The notes under the pieces were generated by a model. That model was given only the letters and a program-made list of their open reading frames with translations, ran no database searches and was not told the origin of the DNA. Made by a program: the position numbers and the translations under genes. A stretch of DNA of 64,000 bases from SLRI01 sp964393275 (lineage in GTDB: Bacteria > Pseudomonadota > Alphaproteobacteria > Geminicoccales > Geminicoccaceae), in assembly GCA_964393275.1 (NCBI GenBank), contig CAYMTA010000001.1, positions 1 to 64,000 of the forward strand, read 5' to 3'. Shown in pieces: positions 16,932-25,181 of this stretch (the stretch's first letter is position 1; every line of letters begins with the position of its first letter).

Positions 16932-17855
16932 ATGAGTGGACAAGCTGGCGAGCCCGTTATCCGATTGCCCGACGAGGAGTATGGCTGGCTGGTCCGGCTG
17001 CCCCGGGCGTGGCGCGACTACGGCCTCCTCGCCCGGCTCGACCGGCCGATCGGCACGTGGCTGCTGTTCATCCCCTGCCTCTGGGGCCTCGCGATCGCCG
17101 GCGGCACGCCGGCCCTGGTCTGGGCGCCGCTCATGGCGCTCGGCGCCATCGCCATGCGGGGGGCGGGCTGCACCATCAACGACATGGCCGACCGCGACTT
17201 CGACCGGCGCGTGACCCGCACCGCCGGCCGGCCGCTCGCCGCGCGAAGGCTGGGCCTCAGGCAGGCGCTCGCCTTCCTGGCGCTGCAGCTCGCCATCGGC
17301 CTCGGCGTGCTGCTCTTCCTGCCGCCGAGCGCCGCCCTGATCGCCCTCTGCAGCATGCCGCTGGTCGTGGCCTATCCGTTCATGAAGCGGATCACCTACT
17401 GGCCGCAGGTTTTTTTGGGGCTCGCCTTCAACTGGGGGATTCTCGTCGGCTATGCCGTGATCATGGGCGGGCTCGGCCTGCCGGCGCTCTTCCTCTATCT
17501 CGCCGGCATTGCCTGGACGCTCGGCTACGACACCATCTACGCGCACCAGGACAAGGAGGACGACGCGCTGATCGGGGTGAAATCGACCGCACTCCTGCTG
17601 GGCGAGGCGACCCCTGCCTGGCTGCATGGCTTCTATGCGGCGATGCTCGGCCTGCTCGCCCTCGCCGGGTGGAGCGCCGGGCTCGGGCTGCTCTACTTCA
17701 TGGCGCTGCTGCCGGTGGCGGGGCTGCTCGCCTGGCAGGTGCAGGGGCTCGATCTCGACGATCCGGCCGACTGCCTCGAGCGGTTCCGCGGCCATCGCGG
17801 CATCGGCCTCCTGGTCGCGGTGGCGCTGCTGCTCGGCCACTGGAACATCCCTTGA
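16932..17855 (+). CDS. ubiA: 4-hydroxybenzoate polyprenyltransferase
   Basis: UbiA joins the polyprenyl tail to 4-hydroxybenzoate in ubiquinone synthesis. The 307-residue, multi-pass membrane protein has the first Asp-rich motif NDMADRDFD (83-91) and the second in GYDTIYAHQDKEDD, both needed to bind Mg-prenyl diphosphate. RLDRPIGTWLLFIPCLWG is the family N-terminal block. The ATG at 16932 is 51 bases from the divergent rsmE start. The ycjX-like gene follows after 18 bases, probably in one transcript. Confidence 0.95.
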   Translation: MSGQAGEPVIRLPDEEYGWLVRLPRAWRDYGLLARLDRPIGTWLLFIPCLWGLAIAGGTPALVWAPLMALGAIAMRGAGCTINDMADRDFDRRVTRTAGRPLAARRLGLRQALAFLALQLAIGLGVLLFLPPSAALIALCSMPLVVAYPFMKRITYWPQVFLGLAFNWGILVGYAVIMGGLGLPALFLYLAGIAWTLGYDTIYAHQDKEDDALIGVKSTALLLGEATPAWLHGFYAAMLGLLALAGWSAGLGLLYFMALLPVAGLLAWQVQGLDLDDPADCLERFRGHRGIGLLVAVALLLGHWNIP

Positions 17856-17873
17856 GCCTCGGGTAGGGCCGCG

Positions 17874-19232
17874 ATGCTCGGGCTCGATCGGCTCGGCAGC
17901 TTCGTCCGCGACCTGCCGGGCGAGGTGCTGGAGCTCGGCGACCGGCTGGCCGACCGGCATCTCAGGCTGGCCGTCACCGGGCTCAGGCGGAGCGGCAAGA
18001 CGGTGTTCACCACGGCCCTCGTCCATCACCTGCTCGACGGCCACGATCTCGCCTTCGTCGCCGCCGTGCACGAGGACCGCTATCGGGGTGCCCGGCTCCT
18101 GCCGGTGCGCGGGCCGGCCTTTCCCTATGCCGTCTTTCGCCGGGAGCTGATGGCGGATCGCCCGACCTGGCCCGAGGCGACCGACCGCCTGACCGTGCTC
18201 AGGCTCGAGCTGCGCTTCAAGGTGACCGGCTTCGTGCAGCGCTGGATGGCGCCGACCGGCAGCCTGATCCTCGAGATCGTCGACTATCCGGGCGAATGGC
18301 TGCTCGACCTGCCCTTGCTGGAGATGGACTACGCGACCTTCGCGGAGATGGCGTCCTCGCGGGACAGGGCCGCGCCCAGGGCCTCGGTCGCCGGCGAATG
18401 GCGCGACGCCCTCGCCGGGCTCGGGCCCTCGACGTCGCCGGACGATCTCGTGGGCGTCTACCGACGCTATCTCGGCCGGGTGCAGAACGAGCTCGGCCTC
18501 AGCCTCGTCCAGCCGGGCCGGCTGGTCACGGTCGGCGCCGATCCGAGGACCGGCTTCACGCCCTTGCCGCAAGCGGCCCCGACGGCGCTGCGCTCGGCCA
18601 TGGCGGACCGCTTCGAGCTTTACAAGCGGCGGGTGGTGGAGCCCTTCTACACCGACCATTTCAGCCGCTTCGACCGGCAGATCGTGCTGGTCGACCTGTT
18701 CCACACGCTCAACCGCGGGCGGGCGCATTTCGCCGACAGCCGGGACGCGCTCGAGACGATCCTCGAGAGCTTTCGCTACGGCACCAACAGCCTGCTCGCC
18801 CGGCTCTTCCGGCCGAGCATCGAGAAGCTGCTCTTCGCCGCGAGCAAGGCCGACCACGTGGCCGCCAACCAGCATGCCAACCTGAAGCAGCTCCTCGAGC
18901 TGATGATCGCACCGGCCCGGCGCAAGGCGCGCTTCGCCGGGCTCGAGACGGACGTCCTGGCGCTCGCGGCCCTGCGCGCCACGGACACGGTCCGGACCGA
19001 GCATCAGGGCCAGCTTCTCTCCTGCGTGCGCGGCCGGCTGATCGACGGCGACCGCGAGACGGTGCTCTTTCCGGGCGAGATCCCGGGCGATCTGCCGGAT
19101 GACGAGGATTGGCGCTCGGGGCGCTTCCGCTTCCAGGACTTCGCGCCCCGCAGGCTCGAGCCCGGCATCAAGGGCCAGCATCTCCGGCTCGATCAGGCGA
19201 TCGAGTTCCTGATCGGCGACAAGCTTCGATGA
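17874..19232 (+). CDS. ycjX: YcjX-family P-loop NTPase (DUF463)
   Basis: This 452-residue cytoplasmic protein belongs to the YcjX family of Ras-like GTP-binding proteins. The P-loop GLRRSGKT is at residues 36-43, followed by EIVDYPGEWLLDLPLL as a G3-like segment. LVDLFHTLNRG and FAASKADHVAANQHANL (a G4-like TKAD motif) come later. The family is linked to envelope stress in enterobacteria, but the precise role is unknown. Its stop overlaps the start of ycjF (ATGA), so the two are coupled as in most genomes. Confidence 0.92.
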   Translation: MLGLDRLGSFVRDLPGEVLELGDRLADRHLRLAVTGLRRSGKTVFTTALVHHLLDGHDLAFVAAVHEDRYRGARLLPVRGPAFPYAVFRRELMADRPTWPEATDRLTVLRLELRFKVTGFVQRWMAPTGSLILEIVDYPGEWLLDLPLLEMDYATFAEMASSRDRAAPRASVAGEWRDALAGLGPSTSPDDLVGVYRRYLGRVQNELGLSLVQPGRLVTVGADPRTGFTPLPQAAPTALRSAMADRFELYKRRVVEPFYTDHFSRFDRQIVLVDLFHTLNRGRAHFADSRDALETILESFRYGTNSLLARLFRPSIEKLLFAASKADHVAANQHANLKQLLELMIAPARRKARFAGLETDVLALAALRATDTVRTEHQGQLLSCVRGRLIDGDRETVLFPGEIPGDLPDDEDWRSGRFRFQDFAPRRLEPGIKGQHLRLDQAIEFLIGDKLR

Positions 19233-20215
19233 ACAGCCAGCCACCCCCCATTCCGCCCTTCGAGCTCGATCCCCGGACCGGGCGGTTCGAGACGGTCGAG
19301 GAGACGCCGGAGCTGCCGGCGGAGCGGGCGCCGCCGCCGGCGCAGCCTCCCCGGCCCTGGTGGCGCCGGCCGGGGCTTCTGGCTCTGGGCTCGATCATCG
19401 GCCTCGTGCTGATCCAGGCGCTCGACTACGTGCACGGCCTGATCCAGACCACGCCGCTCCTCGGGTGGCCCTTCGCGGTGCTGCTCGCGGTGGTGGTGAT
19501 CACGGCCATGGGCACGCTCTGGAAGGAGGTCTTCGACGTTCGCCGGGTGCGCCGGGCGGAGCGGCTGCGGCTCACCGGGCTGCGGCTCGCCACCTCCGAG
19601 CTGCACGGCGAGGCGGTGGGCTATCTCGACGATCTCGACCAGCAGCTCGGCGAGCACCACAAGGCGGAGTTCAAGGCCGCCGCCGAGCGCGGGCTCGCCG
19701 ATGCCGAAATTCTGAACCTCTACGAGCGGCGGGTGCTGGCGCCCCGGGACAAGCGCGCCTACCGGCTCGTGCTCGAGGCGAGCCGGGACATCGGCCTGCT
19801 CACCGCGCTCAGCCCGCTGGGCCTCATGGACGGGCTGCTCGTGCTCTGGCGGACCTTGATGATGATTCGCGGCATCGCGCGGGCGTATGGCCTCGCCCTC
19901 GGCCCGGCCGCGTCCTTCGGCATGCTGCGCCGCTGCATCAGGAACGCCGCCATTGCCGGGCTCGCCGACGTGGTCAGCCACGCGGCGATCGAGCATGTCG
20001 GCGCCTCGCTCGCGGCCCTGCTCTCGGCCCGGGCCGGCCAGGGGGCGGGCAATGCGCTGCTGGCCGGAAGGCTCGGGCTCGAGGCGATCCGCCTGACCCG
20101 GCCCCTGCCCTTCATCGCCGAGCCGCAGCCGCGCCTCTCCCATGTGCGGGCGGCGATCTTCGATCCGACCGGCAAGGTCGACCCGGCGCCGATGCGCTCG
20201 GAGAGACGCGACTAA
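19229..20215 (+). CDS. ycjF: YcjF/DUF697 family membrane protein
   Basis: The 328-residue inner-membrane protein has a proline-rich cytoplasmic N-terminus, two adjacent membrane helices (about residues 50-95), and the C-terminal DUF697/TIGR01620 region. Landmarks are RDIGLLTALSPLGLMDGLLVLWR and RNAAIAGLADVVSHAAIEH. The ATG at 19229 overlaps the ycjX stop; the upstream extension of the frame is antisense-like noise inside ycjX. It probably works with YcjX at the membrane. Confidence 0.9.
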   Translation: MNSQPPPIPPFELDPRTGRFETVEETPELPAERAPPPAQPPRPWWRRPGLLALGSIIGLVLIQALDYVHGLIQTTPLLGWPFAVLLAVVVITAMGTLWKEVFDVRRVRRAERLRLTGLRLATSELHGEAVGYLDDLDQQLGEHHKAEFKAAAERGLADAEILNLYERRVLAPRDKRAYRLVLEASRDIGLLTALSPLGLMDGLLVLWRTLMMIRGIARAYGLALGPAASFGMLRRCIRNAAIAGLADVVSHAAIEHVGASLAALLSARAGQGAGNALLAGRLGLEAIRLTRPLPFIAEPQPRLSHVRAAIFDPTGKVDPAPMRSERRD

Positions 20216-20276
20216 GAGCTGGCCGCGATCCCGCGACGGGTTGACAAGCGCCGGATCAGAGGTGACCAAGGCGGTC

Positions 20277-20615
20277 ATGAATCCGCTTCTCCGACGTCTC
20301 TCCCTGGCGCTCGTCTGCCTCATCGTCCTGGGGACAGCTGGCCACGCCGCCAGCGTGCTCATGGCCCTCGATCTCGGGGATGGGCGAGGTGGCCACGTCA
20401 GCTCCGACGGCGGCTGCGCCGATTGCGGCGTGCGGCAGGAGGCGGCGATGGCCTGCGGCGATCTCTGCGCCGCGCCGTTCGCCGCGTTCGCATGTGCCGC
20501 CACGTCCGAGGCGGTTGCCGGCCGCCTGCCGCAGTGCTCCCTGGCCGGCACGCTGCCCAGGGGCCGGCTCGGCTTGCCCGAGCCGCATCCGCCGAAAGGC
20601 TCCGCCTCGATCTGA
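20277..20615 (+). CDS. Exported cysteine-rich hypothetical protein
   Basis: The 112-residue product has a signal peptide (MNPLLRRLSLALVCLIVLGT... ending GHAA) and a mature part with six cysteines, including GGCADCG, MACGDLC and FACAAT. The family is not recognised; the layout resembles small periplasmic proteins found beside copper-handling genes. AAGG five bases before the ATG supports this start; a GTG five codons earlier is possible. A perfect -35-like TTGACA lies at 20241 but has no matching -10. It precedes DUF411 and cytochrome c genes in the same direction. Confidence 0.6.
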   Translation: MNPLLRRLSLALVCLIVLGTAGHAASVLMALDLGDGRGGHVSSDGGCADCGVRQEAAMACGDLCAAPFAAFACAATSEAVAGRLPQCSLAGTLPRGRLGLPEPHPPKGSASI

Positions 20616-20623
20616 AGACGAAC

Positions 20624-20647
20624 GCCTTTCGACCGCGGTCGAGAGGC
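20624..20647. promoter_or_regulatory. 24-base near-perfect palindrome upstream of the DUF411 gene
   Basis: The core TCGACCGCGGTCGA (20629-20642) is perfectly palindromic, and the symmetry extends to 24 bases with a single mismatched pair. It starts nine bases after the stop of the Cys-rich gene and ends 65 bases before the DUF411 start. It could be an operator for a metal-sensing regulator or an intercistronic hairpin. There is no U tract, so an ordinary terminator is less likely. Confidence 0.45.
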
Positions 20648-20712
20648 CATCAGACGCCGCCATCATGCTGGATTCCAGCCACCGGCAGCGTTCAGCGAAC
20701 GGAGCGATTTCA

Positions 20713-21153
20713 ATGCACATCATCTTCAAGGCGGCCATGCTCGGCCTCGCCGTCGGCGTCTCGGCACCCGGCCATGCCGGGGAGCCCGGCCGCAGCGTCG
20801 AACTCTTCAAGAGCCCCAGTTGCGGCTGCTGCGCCGCGTACGGCGACCATCTCGCGGCCAACGGCTTCAGCGTGTCGGTCAGGCCGATCGACGACATCGT
20901 CGAGCTGAGCCGCCTCGCCGGCATCCCCGACGAGCTTCAGGGCTGTCACCTGGCGATGGTCGACGGCTACTTCGTCAGCGGCCACGTGCCGCTCGAGGCG
21001 GTGGAGAGGATGCTCGCCGAGCGGCCGGCGATAAGGGGCATCACCCTGCCCGGCATGCCGGCGGGCTCGCCCGGCATGATGGGCGAGAAGGTGGAGCCCT
21101 TCCAGGTCCTCGCGATCGGCGCCGGCGGGCCAGAGCGTTACGCGGTCGAATGA
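20713..21153 (+). CDS. DUF411 family periplasmic metal-binding protein
   Basis: The 146-residue product has a signal peptide (MHIIFKAAMLGLAVGVSAPGHAG) and a thioredoxin-like DUF411 domain with FKSPSCGCCAAYGDHL, VDGYFVSGHVP and LPGMPAGSPGMMG. The CxCC cysteines and clustered methionines suit Cu(I). DUF411 proteins are repeatedly found beside copper-resistance genes, but no reaction is established. Its stop overlaps the next gene (ATGA), a cytochrome c, so the two are co-translated. Confidence 0.88.
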   Translation: MHIIFKAAMLGLAVGVSAPGHAGEPGRSVELFKSPSCGCCAAYGDHLAANGFSVSVRPIDDIVELSRLAGIPDELQGCHLAMVDGYFVSGHVPLEAVERMLAERPAIRGITLPGMPAGSPGMMGEKVEPFQVLAIGAGGPERYAVE

Positions 21154-21620
21154 GGCGCGGCATCGTCGTTGCCGGGGCGGTGGCGATCGCCGCCGCTCTC
21201 GGCGCCTCGGCCCTTTGGCGCGGGCTCGATGGACCGACCTCGGAAAGCGCCGCCTCGCCCGCGACGCTCGCCCTCGGCGCGGCACTCTACGCCGAGCGCT
21301 GCGCCTCGTGCCACGGCGCCGAGCTCGAGGGTCAGCCGGACTGGCAGCGCCGGCTGCCGTCCGGCCGCCTGCCGGCGCCGCCGCACGACGCTTCCGGCCA
21401 CACCTGGCACCATGCGGATTCCATTCTGCTGCGGATCACCAGGGAGGGTCCGGCGGCGGTTGTCGGTGGCGCCTACGAGAGCGACATGCCGGGCTTCGCC
21501 GACGTGATGACGGACGACGAGATCGAGGCGGTCCTCGCCTTCATCAAGAGCACGTGGCCCGAACGCGAGCGCGCGGTTCAGGAGCAGGTGAGCATCGCCG
21601 ATCGGGCGGGCGCTCCATAG
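21150..21620 (+). CDS. Class I cytochrome c, membrane-anchored or exported
   Basis: The 156-residue protein has an N-terminal hydrophobic segment (MRRGIVVAGAVAIAAALGAS) that either anchors it or is cleaved. A single heme c site YAERCASCHG follows, and the distal Met is in SDMPGFADVMTD. The C-terminal helix IEAVLAFIKSTWP is typical of class I cytochromes c, which carry one electron in the periplasm. Overlap with the DUF411 gene suggests a joint role, perhaps copper oxidation or delivery; this is inferred from context only. Confidence 0.88.
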   Translation: MRRGIVVAGAVAIAAALGASALWRGLDGPTSESAASPATLALGAALYAERCASCHGAELEGQPDWQRRLPSGRLPAPPHDASGHTWHHADSILLRITREGPAAVVGGAYESDMPGFADVMTDDEIEAVLAFIKSTWPERERAVQEQVSIADRAGAP

Positions 21621-21715
21621 GGAGGGCCCCCGTCGCGGTGCGGGCGTCGCGGCTTGCGGTGCCGCCGGCGCCCCGCCAGACTGTCTCGAGCACCCCATGC
21701 CGAGAGGTGATCAGC

Positions 21716-22549
21716 TTGGGCAAGAAGAAGCACGAAGCGAAGGCGGGCCCCGTGGATGGGGCGGTCGCGCCCGAGAAGCTGAAGCGCAAGGTCTTCGAGC
21801 AGGAGCTCCATGAGCTGCAGGTCGAGCTGACCCGGCTGCAGGCCTGGACGAAAGCCACCGGTGCTCGGATCATCGTCGTCTTCGAGGGCCGCGACACCGC
21901 CGGCAAGGGCGGCGTGATCAGCCGGATCACCGCACGCACCAGCCCCCGGGTGTTCAAGCACGTGGCCCTGCCGGCGCCGTCGGACCGCGAGAAAACCCAG
22001 CTCTACATCCAGCGCTACATCGCCCAGTTCCCGGCGGCCGGCGAATTCATCCTCTTCGACCGGTCCTGGTACAACCGGGCCGGGGTCGAGCGGGTCATGG
22101 GCTTCTGCTCCCCGGAGGAGACCGCCAACTTCCTCAAGGTGACACCCGGCTTCGAGCGGGAGATCGTCCACAACGGCATCATCCTCATCAAGTATTTCCT
22201 CGATGTCAGCCAGGACGAGCAGCGACGCCGCTTCGAGGCGCGCATCGAGGAGCCGCTCAAGCACTGGAAGCTGAGCCCTATGGATACCGAATCGGTGCGG
22301 CGCTGGTGGGACTACACGAGGGCCTATCAGGAGATGCTGGCGGCGACCGACAGCGCCTGGGCGCCCTGGTATGTCGTGCCGGCGGACGACAAGCGGCGCG
22401 CCCGGCTCAACCTGATCCGCCACATGCTCGGCCAGATCCCTTACGAGAAGGTGAAGCCGGATCTGCCGAAGGTGCCGAAGCCCCTGCCCCGGCCCAAGGG
22501 CCTCGAGGATACGCTCGGCGACGTGCGCGCGGTGCCGAGCCACTATTGA
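21716..22549 (+). CDS. ppk2: Polyphosphate kinase 2
   Basis: PPK2 transfers phosphate between polyphosphate and nucleoside diphosphates, or the reverse. The 277-residue cytoplasmic protein has Walker A FEGRDTAGKGGV (Gly58-Lys64), a lid region RVFKHVALPAPSDREKTQ and Walker B LFDRSWYNRAGVERVMGF, matching one-domain class I PPK2. The TTG at 21716 was chosen because GAGAGGTG ends six bases upstream; GTG at 21707 is the alternative. The gene converges on the AlgG-like gene: the two stop codons interlock, with a 7-base overlap of coding regions. Confidence 0.93.
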   Translation: MGKKKHEAKAGPVDGAVAPEKLKRKVFEQELHELQVELTRLQAWTKATGARIIVVFEGRDTAGKGGVISRITARTSPRVFKHVALPAPSDREKTQLYIQRYIAQFPAAGEFILFDRSWYNRAGVERVMGFCSPEETANFLKVTPGFEREIVHNGIILIKYFLDVSQDEQRRRFEARIEEPLKHWKLSPMDTESVRRWWDYTRAYQEMLAATDSAWAPWYVVPADDKRRARLNLIRHMLGQIPYEKVKPDLPKVPKPLPRPKGLEDTLGDVRAVPSHY

Positions 22550-23868
22550 GGTGATGCACGGGCCCGGCAGTCGCCCGTGACGCTGTCGGGCGTGCGAACC
22601 TCGATCTCGCCCCTGAGGCTGCAGTCGCCGCTCGCGTTGCCGGCAAGCCGGTTGCCGGTCAGCGTCACGCTCGTGGGCAGGAGACGCCGCGCGTCCTCGT
22701 CGTCGGGCGGGCGCGCGGCGTGGCTCCAGTCGTAGACGAAGATGCCGGGGCCGGCATTGTGCCGGATGGTGTTGTCCTTGATCTCGACATCGGCCGAGGC
22801 GCGCACGCGCACACCGGCGCGGCCATTGCCGACGAGCGCGTTCCCGGTGACGGTGATGTTGCGGCTCTCGTAGACGACGATCCCGTCCTTGCCATTGGCG
22901 AAGGAGCGGTTCCTGGCGAAGGTCACGTCGTAGCTGCCCTTGTCGACGAAGAGGCCGGCGCCGGCATTGCCGCTGCTCTGGTTGTCGACCACGACCGCGT
23001 CGTGGATCTCGCGGCTGAGGATGATGCCGTGGCTGCGGCGCGTGCCGGTGACGGTGTTTTCGGCAATGAGCAGGTCGCGGGTCGCGTCGTGCGGATCGAC
23101 GCCGTAGACGTGGCTGTCGGTGATCTCGTTCTGGATGACCTCGACGCCCACGGCGCCGAAGCTGAAGAAGCCGAAATAGAGGTCCTGGATCGTGTTGCCG
23201 ACGACGCTCACCCTTGGCCCGCCCTCATCCGGATCGCGGCCGCCATGGGTGAAGGCGAGGCCGAAGGTGGAGGTGCCCTGGTAGCCCAGATGGGCGAGGC
23301 GGCTGCGGCGGACCACCGTCCGGTTGTCCTCGAGGCCGGTGATCCAGGGGCGGAACACGGCACCCCGCGCGTCGGTCTCGGCCGGCGCCTCGGCCATCTC
23401 GCTCCAGCCCAAAAGCTCGGAATCGCTGATGAAGAGCCCGCCATAGGCGGTGATGAGCGCGCCCGCCTCCTGCACGAGGCGGAGCTCGATGCCGTCGACG
23501 ACGAGGGTGGCCCCGGCGGCGACGACCAGCGGGGCGGCGAGCCGGCAGTGGCTGCCGTCGCAGGCGAGCAGATCCGGGCGGTCGATCAGGGCGGGCAGCG
23601 CCTCCAGCCGATGGCGGCCGGAGCGCAGCACGATGGCGAGGCCGGACCAGCGCGGCAGGGCCTCGAGCTCGCGCTCGAAGCCGCGGCGCAGCGCCGGCTC
23701 GCCCGTGGCTTCGGTCAGGGCCACCTCGCCTTCGAGCGGGGTCGGCAGCGGCTCCGTCAGGATCGTCTCGGCCAGGGCCGCGATCTCGGCCGGAGTCGGC
23801 ACCGCCGCCGGGTCGGAGCAGGCGAGGAGGGCGAGCGCCAGGGCGACGAGGGTCGCCCGCTTCAGCAA
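22543..23868 (-). CDS. AlgG-like parallel beta-helix lipoprotein with intact C5-epimerase motif
   Basis: The 441-residue protein has a lipoprotein signal (LALALLACSD, Cys17), then a conserved N-terminal module and a right-handed beta-helix. The stretch YGVDPHD (DPHD at 258-261), NTVTGTRRSHGIILSRE with Arg286, and YESRNITVTGN matches AlgG mannuronan C5-epimerases, where DPHD holds the catalytic His and the Arg neutralises the substrate. FRPW and LGYQGTSTFGL are AlgG-like too. It is therefore a probable periplasmic uronan epimerase or lyase-like enzyme. The TTG start at 23868 overlaps the stop of the upstream paralog by seven bases. No other alginate gene is in the window, so the polymer acted on is unknown. 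Confidence 0.8.
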   Translation of the reverse strand: MLKRATLVALALALLACSDPAAVPTPAEIAALAETILTEPLPTPLEGEVALTEATGEPALRRGFERELEALPRWSGLAIVLRSGRHRLEALPALIDRPDLLACDGSHCRLAAPLVVAAGATLVVDGIELRLVQEAGALITAYGGLFISDSELLGWSEMAEAPAETDARGAVFRPWITGLEDNRTVVRRSRLAHLGYQGTSTFGLAFTHGGRDPDEGGPRVSVVGNTIQDLYFGFFSFGAVGVEVIQNEITDSHVYGVDPHDATRDLLIAENTVTGTRRSHGIILSREIHDAVVVDNQSSGNAGAGLFVDKGSYDVTFARNRSFANGKDGIVVYESRNITVTGNALVGNGRAGVRVRASADVEIKDNTIRHNAGPGIFVYDWSHAARPPDDEDARRLLPTSVTLTGNRLAGNASGDCSLRGEIEVRTPDSVTGDCRARASPQ

Positions 23869-25181
23869 TCGTTGCCGTCCGCCGGCAGGACGGTCACGGC
23901 ACCCTGCACCAGGCAGTCGCCCTTGGCATTGTCGACGAAGCGGTTGCCCTGGACGGTGGCCTCGGTCGGGCGGATCAGCGCCGCCTCCTCGTCGCTCGGC
24001 GGCCTGGACATGCCGCTCCAGTCCTGCAGGTCGATGCCGGCGCGGGCATTGCCGGTGAGGCCGTTCTCGGAGACGAGGATGGCGTCGGAAGCGCGGATGC
24101 GGATGCCGGAGCGGCCGTTCTGGGCGATGGCGTTGCGCCGCAGCTCGATCGACCAGCTCTCGTAGATGACGAGGCCGTCGCGTCCGCTCCGCGCCAGTTC
24201 GTTGCCGGCCAGGGTCAGATCGAAGTCGCCCTTCTCGATCTGGATGGCCGCACCGGCGCTGCCCGTGATCCGATTGGCGAGAACGGCCGTCTGGGTGACC
24301 CCTCTCGCCAGGAGGAGGCCGTTGCCGTTGTCCGCCGAGGCGCCGCTGCCGGCGATGTCGTTGTCGGCGATCAGGAGGTCGCTGGCACCGTCCCGCGCCA
24401 CGATGCCATGGCGAAGCGAGCCCTTGATCCGGTTGCGCAGCAGCACCGATTGCCCGGCACCGCGGAGCTGAATGCCGTCGAAGGCGTCCTCGATCAGGCT
24501 GCCGACGAGCTGCAGCGCCGGGCGGCCCTTCGGCTCGTCGCGGCTGGTGACGGCGACGGTGAGGCCGGTCGTGCCGTTGCCGTCATAGCCGAGGGCGGCG
24601 AGGCGGCTGTCGCGGATGAGCGTGCGGCTCTTGTCGTAGGCCACGACGAACGGGCGAAAGGCGTCGCCGTCGGTGGTCGCTGGCAAGTCGCCGTTTTGTC
24701 CCTGGATGGTGGCGAGGCTGAGGAACAGGTCGCCGAAGGCGATGATCACCGCCCCGGCACGCTGCTCGAGCGCGACCGTCAGGCCGTCGATGACCAGGGT
24801 GGCGCCGGTCTCGACCGCGAGCGGGGCCTCGAGCCGGCAGGCCTTGGCCTCGCAGGTGAGCAGCTCCGGCCGGCCGAGCGCCGCCGCCACCTCCTCGAGC
24901 CGATGGCGGCCGGCGGCGACGACGATGCCCTCGTCCGGCCAGTCCGGCTGGGCCGCCAGATCCTCGAGGAAGCCGCGGGCGAGCCGCCGCTCGTCCGCCG
25001 GCCTGCCGACGCGGACCTCGCCCGCCTCCGGCGCCGGCACGGGCAGCGACTGGATCTCGCCGAGCGCCGCGTTGATGGCATCGCGGGAGGCCGGCACCGG
25101 CGGCGCCGCCCGCGCCGGCCCCGGCTGAACAAAGGCCTGAAGGATGACGAGGGCCAGAGCCGAGGCGAGCGACCTCGTCAT
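23862..25181 (-). CDS. Paralogous beta-helix protein with degenerate AlgG active site
   Basis: The 439-residue product has a cleavable signal (MTRSLASALALVILQAF... ending ARA) and aligns along its whole length with the next gene: GRHRLE, ATLVIDG, FRPF, SRLAALGYDG, DLLIADN, DGLVIYES and DWSGMSRPPSDEEA all have counterparts there. The AlgG DPHD motif is replaced by VARD (261-264), removing the catalytic His, and SRE is replaced by ARG. It is probably a non-catalytic partner or a carbohydrate-binding relative made by tandem duplication. Its ATG overlaps the gltB stop (ATGA), tying it to glutamate synthase expression. Confidence 0.78.
   Translation of the reverse strand: MTRSLASALALVILQAFVQPGPARAAPPVPASRDAINAALGEIQSLPVPAPEAGEVRVGRPADERRLARGFLEDLAAQPDWPDEGIVVAAGRHRLEEVAAALGRPELLTCEAKACRLEAPLAVETGATLVIDGLTVALEQRAGAVIIAFGDLFLSLATIQGQNGDLPATTDGDAFRPFVVAYDKSRTLIRDSRLAALGYDGNGTTGLTVAVTSRDEPKGRPALQLVGSLIEDAFDGIQLRGAGQSVLLRNRIKGSLRHGIVARDGASDLLIADNDIAGSGASADNGNGLLLARGVTQTAVLANRITGSAGAAIQIEKGDFDLTLAGNELARSGRDGLVIYESWSIELRRNAIAQNGRSGIRIRASDAILVSENGLTGNARAGIDLQDWSGMSRPPSDEEAALIRPTEATVQGNRFVDNAKGDCLVQGAVTVLPADGNDC

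Noticed and set aside
16146..19244. A 1032-codon minus-strand frame read as a single giant protein
   Set aside because: Only its last 244 codons are RsmE. The rest is antisense to ubiA and ycjX, with no domain signal.
20241..20269. Perfect TTGACA (-35) upstream of the Cys-rich gene
   Set aside because: The sequence 17 bases on is GACCAA, a poor -10, and the start site would fall at the initiation codon.
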